Shown: positions 1 through 9,927, numbered from the stretch's first letter. The stretch is 64,000 nucleotides of DNA from Actinomadura graeca (GCF_019175365.1 NZ_CP059572.1:4960001-5024000); one strand, 5' to 3'. A program made the numbers and translations. Notes: generated by a model from the sequence alone, not told the origin.

Positions 1-249
1 ACCACCGGCGGGATCGTCGCGCCGCTCGTCCAGGACAAGGACTACTCCGACCCGCACGTCGCGCTGATCGCCATCGCGATCTCCGCGGGCTCCATCATCG
101 CCTCGCACGTCAACGACGGCGGCTTCTGGATCATCTCCCGCTACTTCAACATGTCCGTCCGCGACACCCTCAGGACGTGGACGGTCCTGGAGACGATCCT
201 CTCGGTCGTCGGGTTCGGCATGGCCGCCCTGCTCAGCACCTTCATCTGA
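1..249 (+). CDS. Gluconate:H+ symporter (GntP family), C-terminal fragment
   Basis: Open from the first base of the window to a TGA at 247-249, so only the last 82 residues are present. The fragment contains the SHVNDGGFW motif followed by a final hydrophobic segment (VLETILSVVGFGMAALLSTF), which matches the C-terminus of GntP/GntT-type gluconate permeases. These are inner-membrane proton symporters for gluconate and related sugar acids. The start and most membrane segments lie upstream of the window. A GC-rich hairpin follows within 45 bases, so this is probably the last gene of its transcript. Confidence 0.85.
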   Translation, partial: TTGGIVAPLVQDKDYSDPHVALIAIAISAGSIIASHVNDGGFWIISRYFNMSVRDTLRTWTVLETILSVVGFGMAALLSTFI

Positions 250-292
250 CCGTCCACGCGAACGCCCCGGCACGGCCTGCTGTACCGATGAA

Positions 293-323
293 GGCGCGCG
301 GGCTGGGTCGTCGCCCGCGCGCC
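293..323 (+). terminator. Hairpin terminator after the gluconate permease
   Basis: Perfect 11-base inverted repeat (293-303 with 313-323) around a 9-base loop, 44 bases after the permease stop. There is no strong T-run, as is usual in high-GC actinomycetes. Intrinsic termination is inferred from position and stem strength. Confidence 0.6.
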
Positions 324-402
324 TCGGCTCCTAGCGTCGTGAGCGCACGGACGGCGGGGGGCGAAGGGAAGCCCCTCCGCCCACTCGTCCAAGGAGGGGC
401 AC

Positions 403-999
403 GTGAGAATGAGAGCGCTCATCACCACGGGGGCCACCGCAGCCGGCCTGCTGCTGGGACCCGCCGCTGCCGCCGTCGCCGCGCCACCGCCGTCACCGTC
501 CGCGGCGCGCGTCGCCGACGAGCACACCTTCGACTTCGAGAGCGGCACCGAGGGCTGGGTCGCAGGGAAGGACGACAGGCTCCCGGACGGCACCGTGACC
601 TGGTCGTCGAAGCAGGCCAAGAGCGGGACGCACAGCCTGGAGTTCTGGCTCGACGGGCTCCAGGACGACGGCACCCTGTGGGTGTCGCGGGAGCTTCCCG
701 TCCCGCCCGGCCGGACCAGCATCGACGTCGAGATGTCCTTCTGGGTGTGGAGCGCGTCCGACACGCCCACCATCAGCTGGTGGGTCGTCGCGCAGGCGGG
801 CCGCACCGCTCCCACCCAGGAGGACGACTTCACCAAGCTGGAGTACGCCGAGCACGCCGGCTGGCACCCCTTCACCTATCGCACGACCATCGACACCCGT
901 GGCCTCAGTACCTTCCACGCCTCGTTCGGCCTCTCCGTCACCTGGGAGGACGACACCCGCGTCCACAACTTCGACCTAGCCCAAATCAAGGTCACCTGA
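403..999 (+). CDS. Secreted protein of unknown function
   Basis: 198 residues. The N-terminus has two arginines, a hydrophobic core (ALITTGATAAGLLLG) and an AAAVAA cleavage-type region near residues 20-28, so export by Sec is likely. The mature part (DEHTFDFESGTEGWVAGKD and onward) is rich in aromatics and beta-type sequence, like carbohydrate-binding or concanavalin-like jelly-roll modules. That similarity is an impression only, and no catalytic motif was seen. The GTG start is chosen because AAGGAGG lies 5 bases before it; an ATG two codons later is possible. It ends tail-to-tail with the TetR gene. Confidence 0.7.
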   Translation: MRMRALITTGATAAGLLLGPAAAAVAAPPPSPSAARVADEHTFDFESGTEGWVAGKDDRLPDGTVTWSSKQAKSGTHSLEFWLDGLQDDGTLWVSRELPVPPGRTSIDVEMSFWVWSASDTPTISWWVVAQAGRTAPTQEDDFTKLEYAEHAGWHPFTYRTTIDTRGLSTFHASFGLSVTWEDDTRVHNFDLAQIKVT

Positions 1000-1026
1000 C
1001 CCCCGGACGCTTCGCCTTCCGGGCGG

Positions 1027-1656
1027 TCAGCGTTCTAGGAGGGAGCGGACGTGGGCGAGGATCGGGGCGCACAGGCCGGGGAGCGTGGCGTGCTCTCCCA
1101 TCGCCACCTTCCCGGTCACCAGCGAGGCGACGCCGCCGATCAGCATGCGGCACGCGAACTGCGGGTCGGGCAGGGTGCGGAAACGCTCGTCCTCCACCAG
1201 GAGCGCGGTGACCGTCTCCACGAACCGGCGCTGGACGCCGATGCGCAGCACCGCGGCCGCCGGGTCCGCCGCGTAGATCTCCAGCAGGAACGTGCGGGCG
1301 GCCGCCGCGTCCACGGCCAGCTCCCGCAGGTAGGCGCTCAGCGCCCGCTCGAACCGCTGCATCAGCGGCGCGTCGGCGGCCTGGAGGGCCTCGTGGACGA
1401 CGCCGACGATGCGGTCGGCGGCGGCCTGGTAGGCCGACAGGAAGCACTCCTGCTTGTCGGCGAAGTGCTCGTAGAACGTCTCCCGGGACACGTGCGCGCG
1501 CTTCAGCACGTCCGCCACCGAGGTGCGCGTGTAGCCCTTCTCGCCGACGGCCTCCGTCATGCTCTGGAGCAGCCGTTCCCGCTGGGACGCGCTGACCTGC
1601 TCGCGGGTGAGGTGATGGCGCCCGCGCGGCAGCGGGCAGCGGCCGTCGGAGTCCAT
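1027..1656 (-). CDS. TetR/AcrR family transcriptional regulator
   Basis: 209 residues. The N-terminal DNA-binding domain spans about residues 20-70, with the helix-turn-helix around TSVADVLKRAHVSRETFYEH followed by FADKQECFLSAY, typical of TetR. The rest is the variable ligand-binding and dimerisation domain; its ligand is unknown. A perfect 6-4-6 palindrome 50 bases upstream (1706-1721) is a likely autoregulatory operator. The gene faces the secreted protein gene tail-to-tail, so a target cannot be named from context. Confidence 0.88.
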   Translation of the reverse strand: MDSDGRCPLPRGRHHLTREQVSASQRERLLQSMTEAVGEKGYTRTSVADVLKRAHVSRETFYEHFADKQECFLSAYQAAADRIVGVVHEALQAADAPLMQRFERALSAYLRELAVDAAAARTFLLEIYAADPAAAVLRIGVQRRFVETVTALLVEDERFRTLPDPQFACRMLIGGVASLVTGKVAMGEHATLPGLCAPILAHVRSLLER

Positions 1657-1705
1657 GTGCCAAAGCTACCAACCGGAGGGTGCCGGGAGAACAATTCCAA
1701 CATCA

Positions 1706-1721
1706 CGAACATCGGTGTTCG
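1706..1721. promoter_or_regulatory. Putative TetR operator; rest of 1657-1996 shows no gene
   Basis: The palindrome CGAACA-N4-TGTTCG lies 50-65 bases upstream of the TetR start codon, in a 340-base gap. It is AT-richer than its surroundings, as expected for a promoter/operator. The remainder of 1657-1996 contains no open frame with actinobacterial coding character. Confidence 0.45.
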
Positions 1722-1996
1722 CAGGTGTTACGGTGCTGTCTGCAGATCGGGGGCGGACGCCTCCGCCCGGAGACCGGGTGGGGCGGCCGAGCGATCATGG
1801 CCCGGCGCAGCCGGCCCGTGGTGACCGTTCCGATCAGGCAGTGCGCCACGGGGGCCGATCTGCTCTGGTCGTCGCGTGCGCCGCGTGGGCGCTGACCCCG
1901 TCGCCGGGCCGGATCGCCGGGGACCGCCCACGCCGCCGGAGACCGCCCCGCCACCGCGCGGCGGCTGCCGGTGCCGCCCCCGGAACGGGCCCGTGG

Positions 1997-2875
1997 TCAG
2001 GGCAGCAGGCCCGCGCGGCGGGCCGCCGTCACCGCCTCCAGACGGGTGTGGCTGTCGAGCTTGCGCATCGCCGAGCGCAAGTAGCTCTTCACGGTCTCCG
2101 GGAGCAGCCCGAGACGCCGGGCGGCCTCGGCGTTCGTGCAGCCGAGCGCGACATGGGACAGGACGTCCAGCTCCCGCGGCGACAGGACGGGACGGCCCGG
2201 CACGTCCGGTGCGTCCAGCCCGGCGGCGGCCAGCCGCAGCGCCGCCTCGCGCAGGCGGTCCCGGGTCGGCGCGTCGGGGACGTCCTCGGCCAGCGCCCGC
2301 AGCTCGGCGTGCACGGCCCTGACCTCCTCCCACCGGGCCGCCGACGATCCCGCCGGGTCACGGCGGGCCCTGGCGAGCGCCTCGTCCGCCCGGTCCTGGA
2401 CGGCGAGGTCCTGCTCGACGTCGCGGGCCGCCTGCACCGCCGCGCCGACCACACGGTCGGCGAGCGACAGCGGCTCGCGCAGCGCCCCGTACAGGACGCC
2501 GCGGACCGCGCGCCGCACCACCACCGGCACGGCGACGATCGACAGCAGGCCCTCCCGCGCGACCGGCCCGTCGTAGTCGTGGCTGATGGACGCGGCGCAC
2601 GGGTAGTTGCTCACCCACGCCGGGCGGCCGAGCGCCATCGCCTTGCCGCCGAGCCCGCTGCCCTGCCGCACCACCAGCCCGTCGAGCGAGTCGGTGGTGT
2701 TGCCCACCAGCTCGGTGATCCGCAGGCTGTCGCGCCCGCTCAGCGCCCCGCCGAACACCATCGGCAGCCCGGTCGCGCGGTGCAGCGACAGCACCGCCGA
2801 CCTCACCGCGCCCTCATCGCCCCGCGCCCCCTGGGGGCCACCTCCCGGCAACGGCGTGTTCATGTAGTGCAGCAT
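1997..2875 (-). CDS. GAF-domain LuxR-type transcriptional regulator
   Basis: 292 residues from the ATG at 2873-2875. A GTG at 2905 and an ATG at 2863 are in frame, but GGGAGG sits about 10 bases before 2875. Residues about 30-180 look like a GAF sensor domain (GSGLGGKAMALGRPAWVSNY, then LLSIVAVPVVVRRAVRGVL). Residues about 225-290 form a LuxR/NarL helix-turn-helix beginning LSPRELDVLSHVALGCTNAE. The gene is transcribed in the same direction as the two acyl-CoA synthetase genes and starts about 40 bases after them, so it may regulate or share their operon. The sensed ligand is unknown. Confidence 0.85.
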   Translation of the reverse strand: MLHYMNTPLPGGGPQGARGDEGAVRSAVLSLHRATGLPMVFGGALSGRDSLRITELVGNTTDSLDGLVVRQGSGLGGKAMALGRPAWVSNYPCAASISHDYDGPVAREGLLSIVAVPVVVRRAVRGVLYGALREPLSLADRVVGAAVQAARDVEQDLAVQDRADEALARARRDPAGSSAARWEEVRAVHAELRALAEDVPDAPTRDRLREAALRLAAAGLDAPDVPGRPVLSPRELDVLSHVALGCTNAEAARRLGLLPETVKSYLRSAMRKLDSHTRLEAVTAARRAGLLP

Positions 2876-2917
2876 CCCCCGAACGCCTCCCTCTCGGAAG
2901 GTCACCGGGTGGAAAAC

Positions 2918-4561
2918 TCACGCCGTGGGCGGCGGGTCCTTCAGGCCGAGGATGCCGATCGCCTCGGCGCGCATCTGCACCTTGCGGACCTTACCGGTGA
3001 CCGTCATGGGGAACGCGTCCACCAGATGGACATAGCGGGGGATCTTGAAGTGGGCGAGCCTGCCCCGGCAGAACTCCCGCAGCGACTCCGCGGTCAGCCC
3101 GGCGGCGCCGTCGCGGAGCCGCACCCACGCCATCAGCTCCTCCCCGTACCGGTCGTCCGGGACGCCGATGACCTGCGCGTCCACGATGTCGGGGTGGGTG
3201 TAGAGGAACTCTTCGACCTCGCGCGGGTACACGTTCTCGCCGCCGCGGATCACCATGTCCTTGATGCGGCCGGTGATGCCGACGTAGCCGTCCTCGTCCA
3301 TCACCGCGAGGTCACCGGTGCGCATCCAGCGCGCGGCGTCGACGACCTCGGCCGTCCGCTCCGGCTCGTCCCAGTAGCCGAGCATCACCGAGTAGCCGCG
3401 GGTGCAGAACTCCCCGGGCACGCCGCGCGGCACCGTGACGCCGGTGACCGGATCGACGATCTTGATCTCCAGGTGCGGGTGGACGGTCCCGACCGTCGTG
3501 ACGCGCCGTTCGAGGGAGTCGCCCGCCCGCGTCTGGGTGGACACCGGCGACGTCTCGGTCATCCCGTAGCAGATCGCGACCTCGTCCATCCCGAGCCGGT
3601 CGATGACCTGCCGCATCACCTCCACCGGGCACGGCGACCCCGCCATGATCCCGGTGCGCAGCGCGGACAGGTCGAGGGCGGCCCCCCTCGCGGCGAGGTG
3701 CCCGAGCATCTCGATGAACATCGTGGGCACGCCGTACAGTGACGTGCAGCCCTCCGCCGCGACCGCCTCCAGGGTGGCCTCCGGGTCGAACGCGGGCGCG
3801 GGGATCACCACGCACGCGCCGTGGCTGGTCGCCGCGAGGTTGCCCATCACCATGCCGAAGCAGTGGTAGAAGGGGACGGGCACGCACACCCGGTCCTCCT
3901 CGTCGTAGCCGCACAGCTCGCCGACGAAGAAGCCGTTGTTCAGGATGTTGTGGTGGGAGAGCGTCGCGCCCTTGGGGAAGCCCGTCGTCCCCGACGTGTA
4001 CTGGATGTTGATCGGGTCGTCCGGACTCAGCGTCGCGCCGATCCCGCCGAGCACCGCCCGGTCGCCCGCCCGGCCCGCGTCCACCAGCGCGTCCCACTCG
4101 CCGGTGCCGAGGAACAGCACCTCCTCCAGCGCCGGGCACTTCGGCGCGACCTCCGCGGCCATCACCCGGTAGTCGGACGTCTTGAACGCGGGCGCCGCGA
4201 CGAGCGTCCGGACGCCCGCCTGTTTCAGCACGAACTCCAGCTCGTGGACGCGGTACGCCGGGTTGATGGTGACCAGGATCGCGCCCAGCTTCGCCGTCGC
4301 ATATTGGACGAGCATCCATTCCGCGCGGTTCGGCGACCAGATCCCGACCCGGTCGCCCTTGACGACGCCCAGGCCGCGCAGCCCGAGCGCGACCGCGTCC
4401 ACGTCGGCGCCGAAACCGTCGTAGGTCCAGCGCCGTCCCGTCGCCCGTTCCACGAGGGCGTCGCGGTCGGCGGACGACGCGACCGTGCGGTCGAGGTTCG
4501 CGCCGATCGTCTCGCCTAGCAGCGGGACCGCGGAGGCGCCCGAGGCGTACGCGGGTCTCAC
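2918..4561 (-). CDS. Acyl-CoA synthetase (FadD-like, AMP-forming)
   Basis: 547 residues. It activates a fatty or other carboxylic acid to its CoA thioester through an acyl-AMP intermediate. Visible hallmarks are the phosphate loop [18 protein letters not shown], the [15 protein letters not shown] core, the TGDLA motif, the hinge [20 protein letters not shown], and the C-terminal lysine in [12 protein letters not shown]. The GTG start overlaps the upstream synthetase stop by 4 bases, which implies translational coupling. An earlier frame extension runs antiparallel through the other synthetase and is not coding. Chain-length preference cannot be told. Confidence 0.9.
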   Translation of the reverse strand: MRPAYASGASAVPLLGETIGANLDRTVASSADRDALVERATGRRWTYDGFGADVDAVALGLRGLGVVKGDRVGIWSPNRAEWMLVQYATAKLGAILVTINPAYRVHELEFVLKQAGVRTLVAAPAFKTSDYRVMAAEVAPKCPALEEVLFLGTGEWDALVDAGRAGDRAVLGGIGATLSPDDPINIQYTSGTTGFPKGATLSHHNILNNGFFVGELCGYDEEDRVCVPVPFYHCFGMVMGNLAATSHGACVVIPAPAFDPEATLEAVAAEGCTSLYGVPTMFIEMLGHLAARGAALDLSALRTGIMAGSPCPVEVMRQVIDRLGMDEVAICYGMTETSPVSTQTRAGDSLERRVTTVGTVHPHLEIKIVDPVTGVTVPRGVPGEFCTRGYSVMLGYWDEPERTAEVVDAARWMRTGDLAVMDEDGYVGITGRIKDMVIRGGENVYPREVEEFLYTHPDIVDAQVIGVPDDRYGEELMAWVRLRDGAAGLTAESLREFCRGRLAHFKIPRYVHLVDAFPMTVTGKVRKVQMRAEAIGILGLKDPPPTA

Positions 4562-6240
4562 CGCAGGTCCTCCTCGCGGAACTCCCCCTCCGGCCGGTCG
4601 TCCGCGCCCGGGTGCTTGCCGATCTCGCTCGTGCGCAGCTCGACCCGGCGGATCTTCCCCGAGATCGTCTTGGGCAGCTCGCCGAACTCCAGCCGCCGCA
4701 CCCGCTTGTACGGCGACAGCCGCGCCCGGCCGTGCTCGAAGATCGCCCTGGCGGTCGCGGCGTCCGGCTCCCAGCCGGGGGCGAGCGTCACGTACGCCTT
4801 CGGCACCGCCAGCCGCACCGGGTCGGGGGACGGCACCACCGCCGCCTCCGCCACCGCCTCGTGCTCGATCAGCACGCTCTCCAGCTCGAACGGCGAGATC
4901 TTGTAGTCGGACGCCTTGAACACGTCGTCGGCGCGGCCCACGTAGGTGATGTAGCCGTCGGCGTCGCGGGAGCCGATGTCGCCGGTGTGGTAATAGTCCC
5001 CGGACATCGCCTCCTCGGTGCCCTCCTCGTCGCCGTGGTAGCCCGCCATCAGCGCGAGCGGACGGTCCTCCAGCTCCAGGCAGATCTCGCCCTCGTCGCC
5101 GATCCGCCCGGTGGCCGGGTCGATCAGCGCCACGCGGTAGCCGGGCGCGGGCCGTCCCATCGACCCGGGCTTGACGGGCTGGCCCGGCGTGTTCGCGATC
5201 TGGACGGTCGTCTCCGTCTGCCCGAACCCGTCCCGGATCGTCCGGCCCCACGCGTCCCGCACCCGCTCGATCACCTCGGGGTTGAGCGGCTCACCGGCCG
5301 CGACGACCTCCCGGGGCGGTGTGGACAGCCGCCCGAGATCGGCCTGGATCAGCATCCGCCACACCGTCGGCGGCGCGCAGAAGCTCGTCACCCCGCACCG
5401 GTCGAGCGTGTCGATCAGCCGGCCGGCGTCGAAACGCGTGTAGTTGAAGATGAACACGCACGCCTCGGCGTTCCACGGCGCGAAGATGTTGCTCCACGCG
5501 TGCTTCGCCCAGCCGGGCGAGGAGATGTTCAGGTGGACGTCGCCGGGCCGCAGCCCGATCCAGTACATCGTCGACAGATGCCCGGCGGGATACGAGGCGT
5601 GGGTGTGCTCGACCAGCTTCGGCTTCGCCGTCGTGCCCGAGGTGAAGTAGAGCAGCAGCGGGTCCCGCGACATCGTCAGCCCGTACGGGGAGAACTTCTC
5701 CGGCTCCTCGTAGGCGTCCTCGAACCGCAGCCACCCGTCCACGGGGCCGCCGACGGCGATCCGCGTGAACTCGCCGTCCAGCCCCGCGAACTTCCCGGTG
5801 TCGGCCGAGCCCGCCACCACATGGCGGGCCCGTCCCCTCGTCAGCCGGTCCTGGAGGTCCGCGGGGCCGAGCAACGGCGTGCACGGGATGAGGACGGCAC
5901 CGAGCTTCATCGCCGCGAGGACCGTCTCCCACAGCTCGACCTGGTTGCCGAGCATCAGGATGATCCGGTCGCCGCGCCGCACGCCCGCCGCCCGCAGCCG
6001 GTTCGCGACCTGGTTCGAGCGCCGCGACATCTCGGAGAAGGAGTACCGGGCCTCCGAGCCGTCCTCCTCGACGATCCACAGCGCCGGGGCGTCGTTGCCC
6101 TCGGCGTTCTTGTCGAACCAGTCCAGCGCCCAGTTGAAGCCGGTCAGCACCGGCCAGCGGAACTTCTCGTACGCGGTCGCGTAGTCCTCGCGATGTGCGA
6201 GCAGGAAGTCGCGCGCCGCGCGGAACTCGACTGCCGGCAT
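4558..6240 (-). CDS. Acyl-CoA synthetase (medium-chain/benzoate-CoA ligase-like)
   Basis: 560 residues of the AMP-forming adenylating family, of the acetyl-CoA synthetase/medium-chain type (N-terminal [17 protein letters not shown]). Motifs are [19 protein letters not shown], the FGQTET signature, [30 protein letters not shown], and the catalytic lysine region [21 protein letters not shown] precedes the ATG. It heads an operon with the second synthetase (4-base GTGA overlap), and the pair plus the LuxR regulator suggests uptake or breakdown of carboxylic acids. The substrate is unknown. Confidence 0.9.
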   Translation of the reverse strand: MPAVEFRAARDFLLAHREDYATAYEKFRWPVLTGFNWALDWFDKNAEGNDAPALWIVEEDGSEARYSFSEMSRRSNQVANRLRAAGVRRGDRIILMLGNQVELWETVLAAMKLGAVLIPCTPLLGPADLQDRLTRGRARHVVAGSADTGKFAGLDGEFTRIAVGGPVDGWLRFEDAYEEPEKFSPYGLTMSRDPLLLYFTSGTTAKPKLVEHTHASYPAGHLSTMYWIGLRPGDVHLNISSPGWAKHAWSNIFAPWNAEACVFIFNYTRFDAGRLIDTLDRCGVTSFCAPPTVWRMLIQADLGRLSTPPREVVAAGEPLNPEVIERVRDAWGRTIRDGFGQTETTVQIANTPGQPVKPGSMGRPAPGYRVALIDPATGRIGDEGEICLELEDRPLALMAGYHGDEEGTEEAMSGDYYHTGDIGSRDADGYITYVGRADDVFKASDYKISPFELESVLIEHEAVAEAAVVPSPDPVRLAVPKAYVTLAPGWEPDAATARAIFEHGRARLSPYKRVRRLEFGELPKTISGKIRRVELRTSEIGKHPGADDRPEGEFREEDLR

Positions 6241-6507
6241 GGAGGGGTCCTTTCTTATCGCGTCACCCTCGGCGGTCGGGCGCTGGCGCGCCCTCCCTCC
6301 GGTCTTCGGTGTAGGCGCTGGGTCGGTCTGATGGGATCGTCGTCGGCTGTCCTGTCGGGCGCCACCCCCGGATGGGGGGTGGCGTCCGAGAGTGTCCTAC
6401 CCAGGGGCGACGGCAGTCGATCTGAGAAAAGCGTGCCCCGGGAGCGATGACTTTCGCGGACGAGCGCGGTCATATCCGGTGGAACTTCGGCACGAGGAGG
6501 AGACGGC

Positions 6508-6786
6508 ATGGGCACGGCACTGGACAAGCGTTTCACCGCGAACCTGCAGAAGAGCCCCAGCAAGGGCGGCTGGACGTACGTGATCTGGCCCGAGTCGGCG
6601 GAGTTCTTCGAGACGCGCGGGCTGGTCAAGGTCCGCGGGACCATCGACGGGCACCCGTTCGAGGGCTCCTTCATGGCCCTCGGCGACGGGAACCACAAGC
6701 TCGCGGTGAAGGCCGAGCTGCGGCGGGCGATCGGCAAGGACGTGGGCGACGACATCACCGTCCACCTGAAGGAGCGCGTCCGCTAG
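6508..6786 (+). CDS. DUF1905 domain protein
   Basis: 92 residues, essentially one DUF1905 domain: [16 protein letters not shown] at the start, [20 protein letters not shown] in the middle, [16 protein letters not shown] at the end. The family forms a small beta-barrel often found alone or fused to YdeI-like domains; no biochemical role is established. GAGGAGGA precedes the ATG. A repeat-rich inverted structure follows the stop and probably ends transcription. Confidence 0.85.
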   Translation: MGTALDKRFTANLQKSPSKGGWTYVIWPESAEFFETRGLVKVRGTIDGHPFEGSFMALGDGNHKLAVKAELRRAIGKDVGDDITVHLKERVR

Positions 6787-6820
6787 GAACGGCGGGAACC
6801 GGACGCCGGTGGCCGGACGG

Positions 6821-6898
6821 AGGGAGCCGGACGGTGGGGAGCCGGACGGTGGGGAGCCGGACGGTGGGGAGCCGATACGCGCGGCGTCCCGGCTCCCT
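6821..6898 (+). repeat. Three 15-base tandem repeats inside a hairpin
   Basis: The 15-base unit GGAGCCGGACGGTGG occurs at 6823-6837, 6838-6852 and 6853-6867, with a partial fourth from 6868. The first unit lies in the left arm of a 10-base inverted repeat (6821-6830 with 6889-6898). Copy number can slip, and the fold could serve as terminator for the DUF1905 gene. Confidence 0.75.
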
Positions 6899-6969
6899 CT
6901 CCGGTAGCGGGCACGGTCTACCCGCGCCGGGCGATGCGCGTCCGGGTGCGCGGCGGCCATCGTCGGGGT

Positions 6970-8448
6970 ATGAGGCAGATCTTGAGGAAGGCCGGCGTGC
7001 CGGTGGCCGTGCTCACCGCCGTCACGGCCGTGGCGGCCGGCGGCGTCGGCGCCGCGTCGGCGCGGGAGGCCGCGCCGGAGTGCGCCGGCGTCTCCGGCGC
7101 GGAATGCGGAACGATCCAGGTGCCGCTGGTGCGGTCACGACCCGATCTGGGACGGACGACGGTCGCCTACGCGGTGATCCGGCATCGGGACACGTCCCGT
7201 CCGGCGAAGGGGACGGTCACCGTCAACCCGGGCGGGCCGGGCGACTCGGCGCTCGCCTACGCCCCGATGTACGCGGAGAAGTTCCGCGACCTGCTCCGCG
7301 ACCACGACATGCTGCTCGTCGAGCCGCGGGGGGTGGGCCGCTCCGGGTCCGTCGACTGCGGGTTCGGCGACGCGCTGCCCGCGACCCGCGACGGCCTCGT
7401 CCGCGCGGCCGGGGCGTGCGGCGAGGCCCTCGGCGAACGCGCCCGCGGGTACACCACCGCCGAGACCGCCGACGACATCGACGCCGTCCGCGCCCGGCTG
7501 GGGATCGGCGGCCTCGACCTGTTGGGCGAGTCGTACGGCACCTACCTGATGACGGTCTACGCGCAGCGGCACCCGCAGCGCGTCCGGTCGATCGTGCTGT
7601 CCAGCGCCTACCCGGTCGACTTCGACATGTGGGCGCGGCCGAACGTCCGCGCCGCGCGCCGCACCCTCAAGCTCGTCTGCGACCGCAGCGGGGCCTGCGA
7701 CGGCGACCGCGTCCTGCGCGACGTCGCCCGCCTCTCGGCACGGCTCGGCGAGCGGCCGATCCCCTACGAGCTGGAGAACGGCGAGCGGCGCAGCCTGGAC
7801 GCCACCGCGCTGTCCGCGATCGTCTACGGCGCGGCCACCGCGGCGCCCGAGGGCATCGGGACCGTCCCCGCCATGGTCCGCGACGCGCTGCGCGGCCGCA
7901 CCGCGGCGCTGGTCGGCGCCGCTCGCGAGCTGGCCCCGATGAGCGGCTCGTCCGCCCCCGCCGAGGAGCCGTTCAACCCGGCGCAGTCGATGGCCGTCAT
8001 GTGCAACGACTACCCGGCGCTGTGGGACCGCGCCGCACCGGTCGCCGCCCGGCTCCGGCAGTTCCAGGCGGGACGCGCCGCCCTGCCCGAGCGCGACTTC
8101 TGGCCGTTCGGCAAGCAGGCGTGGACGAGCGCCATCACCGACCGCGGGAACACCTGCCTCCGCTGGCCCGACCGGCACGGCACCGGGCAGGCGGCCGGTC
8201 CCGTCCCCGACGTCCCGGTGCTGGTCGTGTCCGGGGACCTCGACCCCAACACCCCGACCGAAGAGGGACGGCTCGCCGCCCGCCGGTTCCCCCGCTCCAC
8301 CGTCGTGGAGGTCCCGAACGTCGGGCACGTCGCGGAGAAGGAGCCGTCCGGATGCGTCGCCGGGATCGAGACCGGTTTCATCCGCGCCCAGAAGCCGGGC
8401 GACACGTCCTGCCTGGCCGCCATCCCGGCCGTGCCCGTCGCCTCCTAG
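6970..8448 (+). CDS. Secreted alpha/beta hydrolase, TAP-like (tripeptidyl aminopeptidase family)
   Basis: 492 residues from the ATG at 6970; an ATG at 6934 would add 12 residues before the signal peptide. The signal segment PVAVLTAVTAVAAGGVGAASA is followed by a serine-peptidase-type alpha/beta hydrolase: NPGGPGDSA oxyanion region, nucleophile elbow GESYGT, and C-terminal TAP-like portion with the acid in SGDLDPNTP and histidine in PNVGHVAE. The family releases N-terminal tripeptides or prolines from extracellular peptides. Several paired cysteines fit an exported protein. It ends tail-to-tail with the next hydrolase. Confidence 0.88.
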   Translation: MRQILRKAGVPVAVLTAVTAVAAGGVGAASAREAAPECAGVSGAECGTIQVPLVRSRPDLGRTTVAYAVIRHRDTSRPAKGTVTVNPGGPGDSALAYAPMYAEKFRDLLRDHDMLLVEPRGVGRSGSVDCGFGDALPATRDGLVRAAGACGEALGERARGYTTAETADDIDAVRARLGIGGLDLLGESYGTYLMTVYAQRHPQRVRSIVLSSAYPVDFDMWARPNVRAARRTLKLVCDRSGACDGDRVLRDVARLSARLGERPIPYELENGERRSLDATALSAIVYGAATAAPEGIGTVPAMVRDALRGRTAALVGAARELAPMSGSSAPAEEPFNPAQSMAVMCNDYPALWDRAAPVAARLRQFQAGRAALPERDFWPFGKQAWTSAITDRGNTCLRWPDRHGTGQAAGPVPDVPVLVVSGDLDPNTPTEEGRLAARRFPRSTVVEVPNVGHVAEKEPSGCVAGIETGFIRAQKPGDTSCLAAIPAVPVAS

Positions 8449-8461
8449 AAGGTCCTCGTCC

Positions 8462-9331
8462 TCACGACGGCTCCAGGGTCGCCGTGAAGTGCCCGGCGGC
8501 GGCGTCCACGGCGGTGGTGACCGCCGGTTCCCGGTCGTAGAAGTCGAACTGGACGCCCGTCGTCCACACGAACTCCTTCGGCCCCGCGAGGCCCGCGTGG
8601 AACCGGCGGGCGCCGTCGGGGATGGCGGCGTCCTCGCTGTGGACGAGCAGCACCGGCACGTCGATGCGCGGCGCCAGCGCGACCGAGTCGAACTCCAGCC
8701 ACTCCTTCCACGCCATCACCGCGAACCGGTTGGGCCACTGCGGGATGCCCCCGCGTCCGGGGTTCAGGTAGAAGTCGATGTCGAACGGCATGGCGGCACG
8801 CGGGTCGCTGCCGCTCACCACCGGCACGTACTCGACCTCCCCGGTCTCCTCCCAGCGCGCGCGGGCCAGCGCGGCTTCGGCGAGCCGCGCGTCCACGTCG
8901 TAGTTCTCCCGGCAGATCTCCCCGTCGTGCAGCCAGGGCGCGACGAGGGCCAGCGACCGGACGCGCGGGTCCGCGGCCGCGTTCGCGCTCATGTACATCG
9001 CGGCGGCGCACACCCCGAGGGCGCCGATGCGCCCGGCGTCCACGTCCGGGCGTCCGGCGAGGTAGGTCACCGCGTTGCGGATGTCGCGGATCTTCCGCTC
9101 CGGCGACTCGACGTCGCGGGGGTCGCCGCCCGACTCGCCGTAGCCCGCGAAGTCGAAGGACAGGGCCGCGTACCCGCGCCCGGCGAGCCGCTCGGCGTAC
9201 CGGTCGGCCATCTGCTCCTTGACGCTCGTCCACGTCCCGGCGACGACGACGCCGGGCACCGGCGCGTCCCCGCCGGGGTGGAACAGGTTCCCGGTCAGCG
9301 CCGCCTCGTCGCTCGCGAAGGCGACCTTCAC
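8462..9331 (-). CDS. Alpha/beta hydrolase (dienelactone-hydrolase-like)
   Basis: 289 residues. The fold is seen in VPGVVVAGTWTSVKEQM, the FDFAGYGESGG segment, LVHSEDAAIPDGAR (acid) and the final AAGHFTATL histidine. The nucleophile position reads LGVCAAAMY, so cysteine replaces the usual serine (G-x-C-x-A), as in dienelactone hydrolases. The GTG start overlaps the end of the SnoaL-like frame by 4 bases, so the two were built as one operon. Substrate unknown. Confidence 0.85.
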   Translation of the reverse strand: MKVAFASDEAALTGNLFHPGGDAPVPGVVVAGTWTSVKEQMADRYAERLAGRGYAALSFDFAGYGESGGDPRDVESPERKIRDIRNAVTYLAGRPDVDAGRIGALGVCAAAMYMSANAAADPRVRSLALVAPWLHDGEICRENYDVDARLAEAALARARWEETGEVEYVPVVSGSDPRAAMPFDIDFYLNPGRGGIPQWPNRFAVMAWKEWLEFDSVALAPRIDVPVLLVHSEDAAIPDGARRFHAGLAGPKEFVWTTGVQFDFYDREPAVTTAVDAAAGHFTATLEPS

Positions 9332-9780
9332 CGGCCCTCCGCCGCCAGCGTCGCGAGCTGCTGGTTCCCGTCCGCCCACGTCGCGGTCATCACCAGGCCG
9401 CCGATCTTCCAGTCGCCCTCGCGGACGAGGTCGAACCGGTACGTGCCGCCGAGCGTCCACAGCGGCGACCCGAACCGGTTCTCCAGGCGGTGCGTGGCCT
9501 GGAAGGACGCGGTGCAGACGGCGGTGTCGCCGGTCACCTCCACCAGATGGTTGGTGATCATGTGGTGGGTGGCGTCGTAGCCGCCGAGCCCCCGCTCCCA
9601 CGCGTCCACGATCTGCCCGGGCCCGAGGACGACGGGCTCGCCGCCGTTGAGGCTCGTGTAGTCCAGCCGCACCTCGTCCGCGAAGATCGTCTTCAGCCGT
9701 TCTCACTCGCGCCGGTCGGCGTGCCAGGCCATCCGCGTGCACGTCTCGATGACCGCCAGGCGGTCCTCGGCAGAACTCAT
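9328..9780 (-). pseudogene. SnoaL-like (NTF2 fold) protein interrupted by TGA
   Basis: Read from the ATG at 9778-9780, the frame gives MSSAEDRLAVIETCTRMAWH, a typical SnoaL-like N-terminus. It then hits an in-frame TGA at codon 26 (9703-9705) and continues as ERLKTIFADEVRLDYTSLNG to a normal stop overlapping the hydrolase start. Related proteins usually have an aromatic residue such as Trp here, so TGG to TGA is the simplest change. A GTG at 9672 could restart translation and give 114 residues lacking the first helix, but it has no good ribosome site. The intact fold would be a cone-shaped small-molecule isomerase/hydrolase or ligand-binding protein. Confidence 0.8.
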
Positions 9781-9869
9781 CTCTCCACCCCCGCGCCGTC
9801 GTCGTCCGGTCCCCTCGACCGGCCACGAAGATCTTCCGGTCCCGGCCCTCGCACCGTCCAATCGCCGCT

Positions 9870-9890
9870 CTGATAGCCAGCCGTTATCAG
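9870..9890. promoter_or_regulatory. Inverted repeat CTGATA-N9-TATCAG
   Basis: Six-base arms separated by nine bases, 90 bases upstream of the SnoaL-like start on the minus strand. Possible regulator site or promoter element; the binding protein is unknown. Confidence 0.35.
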
Positions 9891-9927
9891 CCAGGACGAC
9901 GGCCCATCCCCACTCGCTTGCCGGATG

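Noticed and set aside
1655..3742. Very long plus-strand open frame opposite the LuxR regulator and acyl-CoA synthetase
   Set aside because: Arg/His/Pro-rich and without domains; it is the antisense reading of strongly GC3-biased genes.
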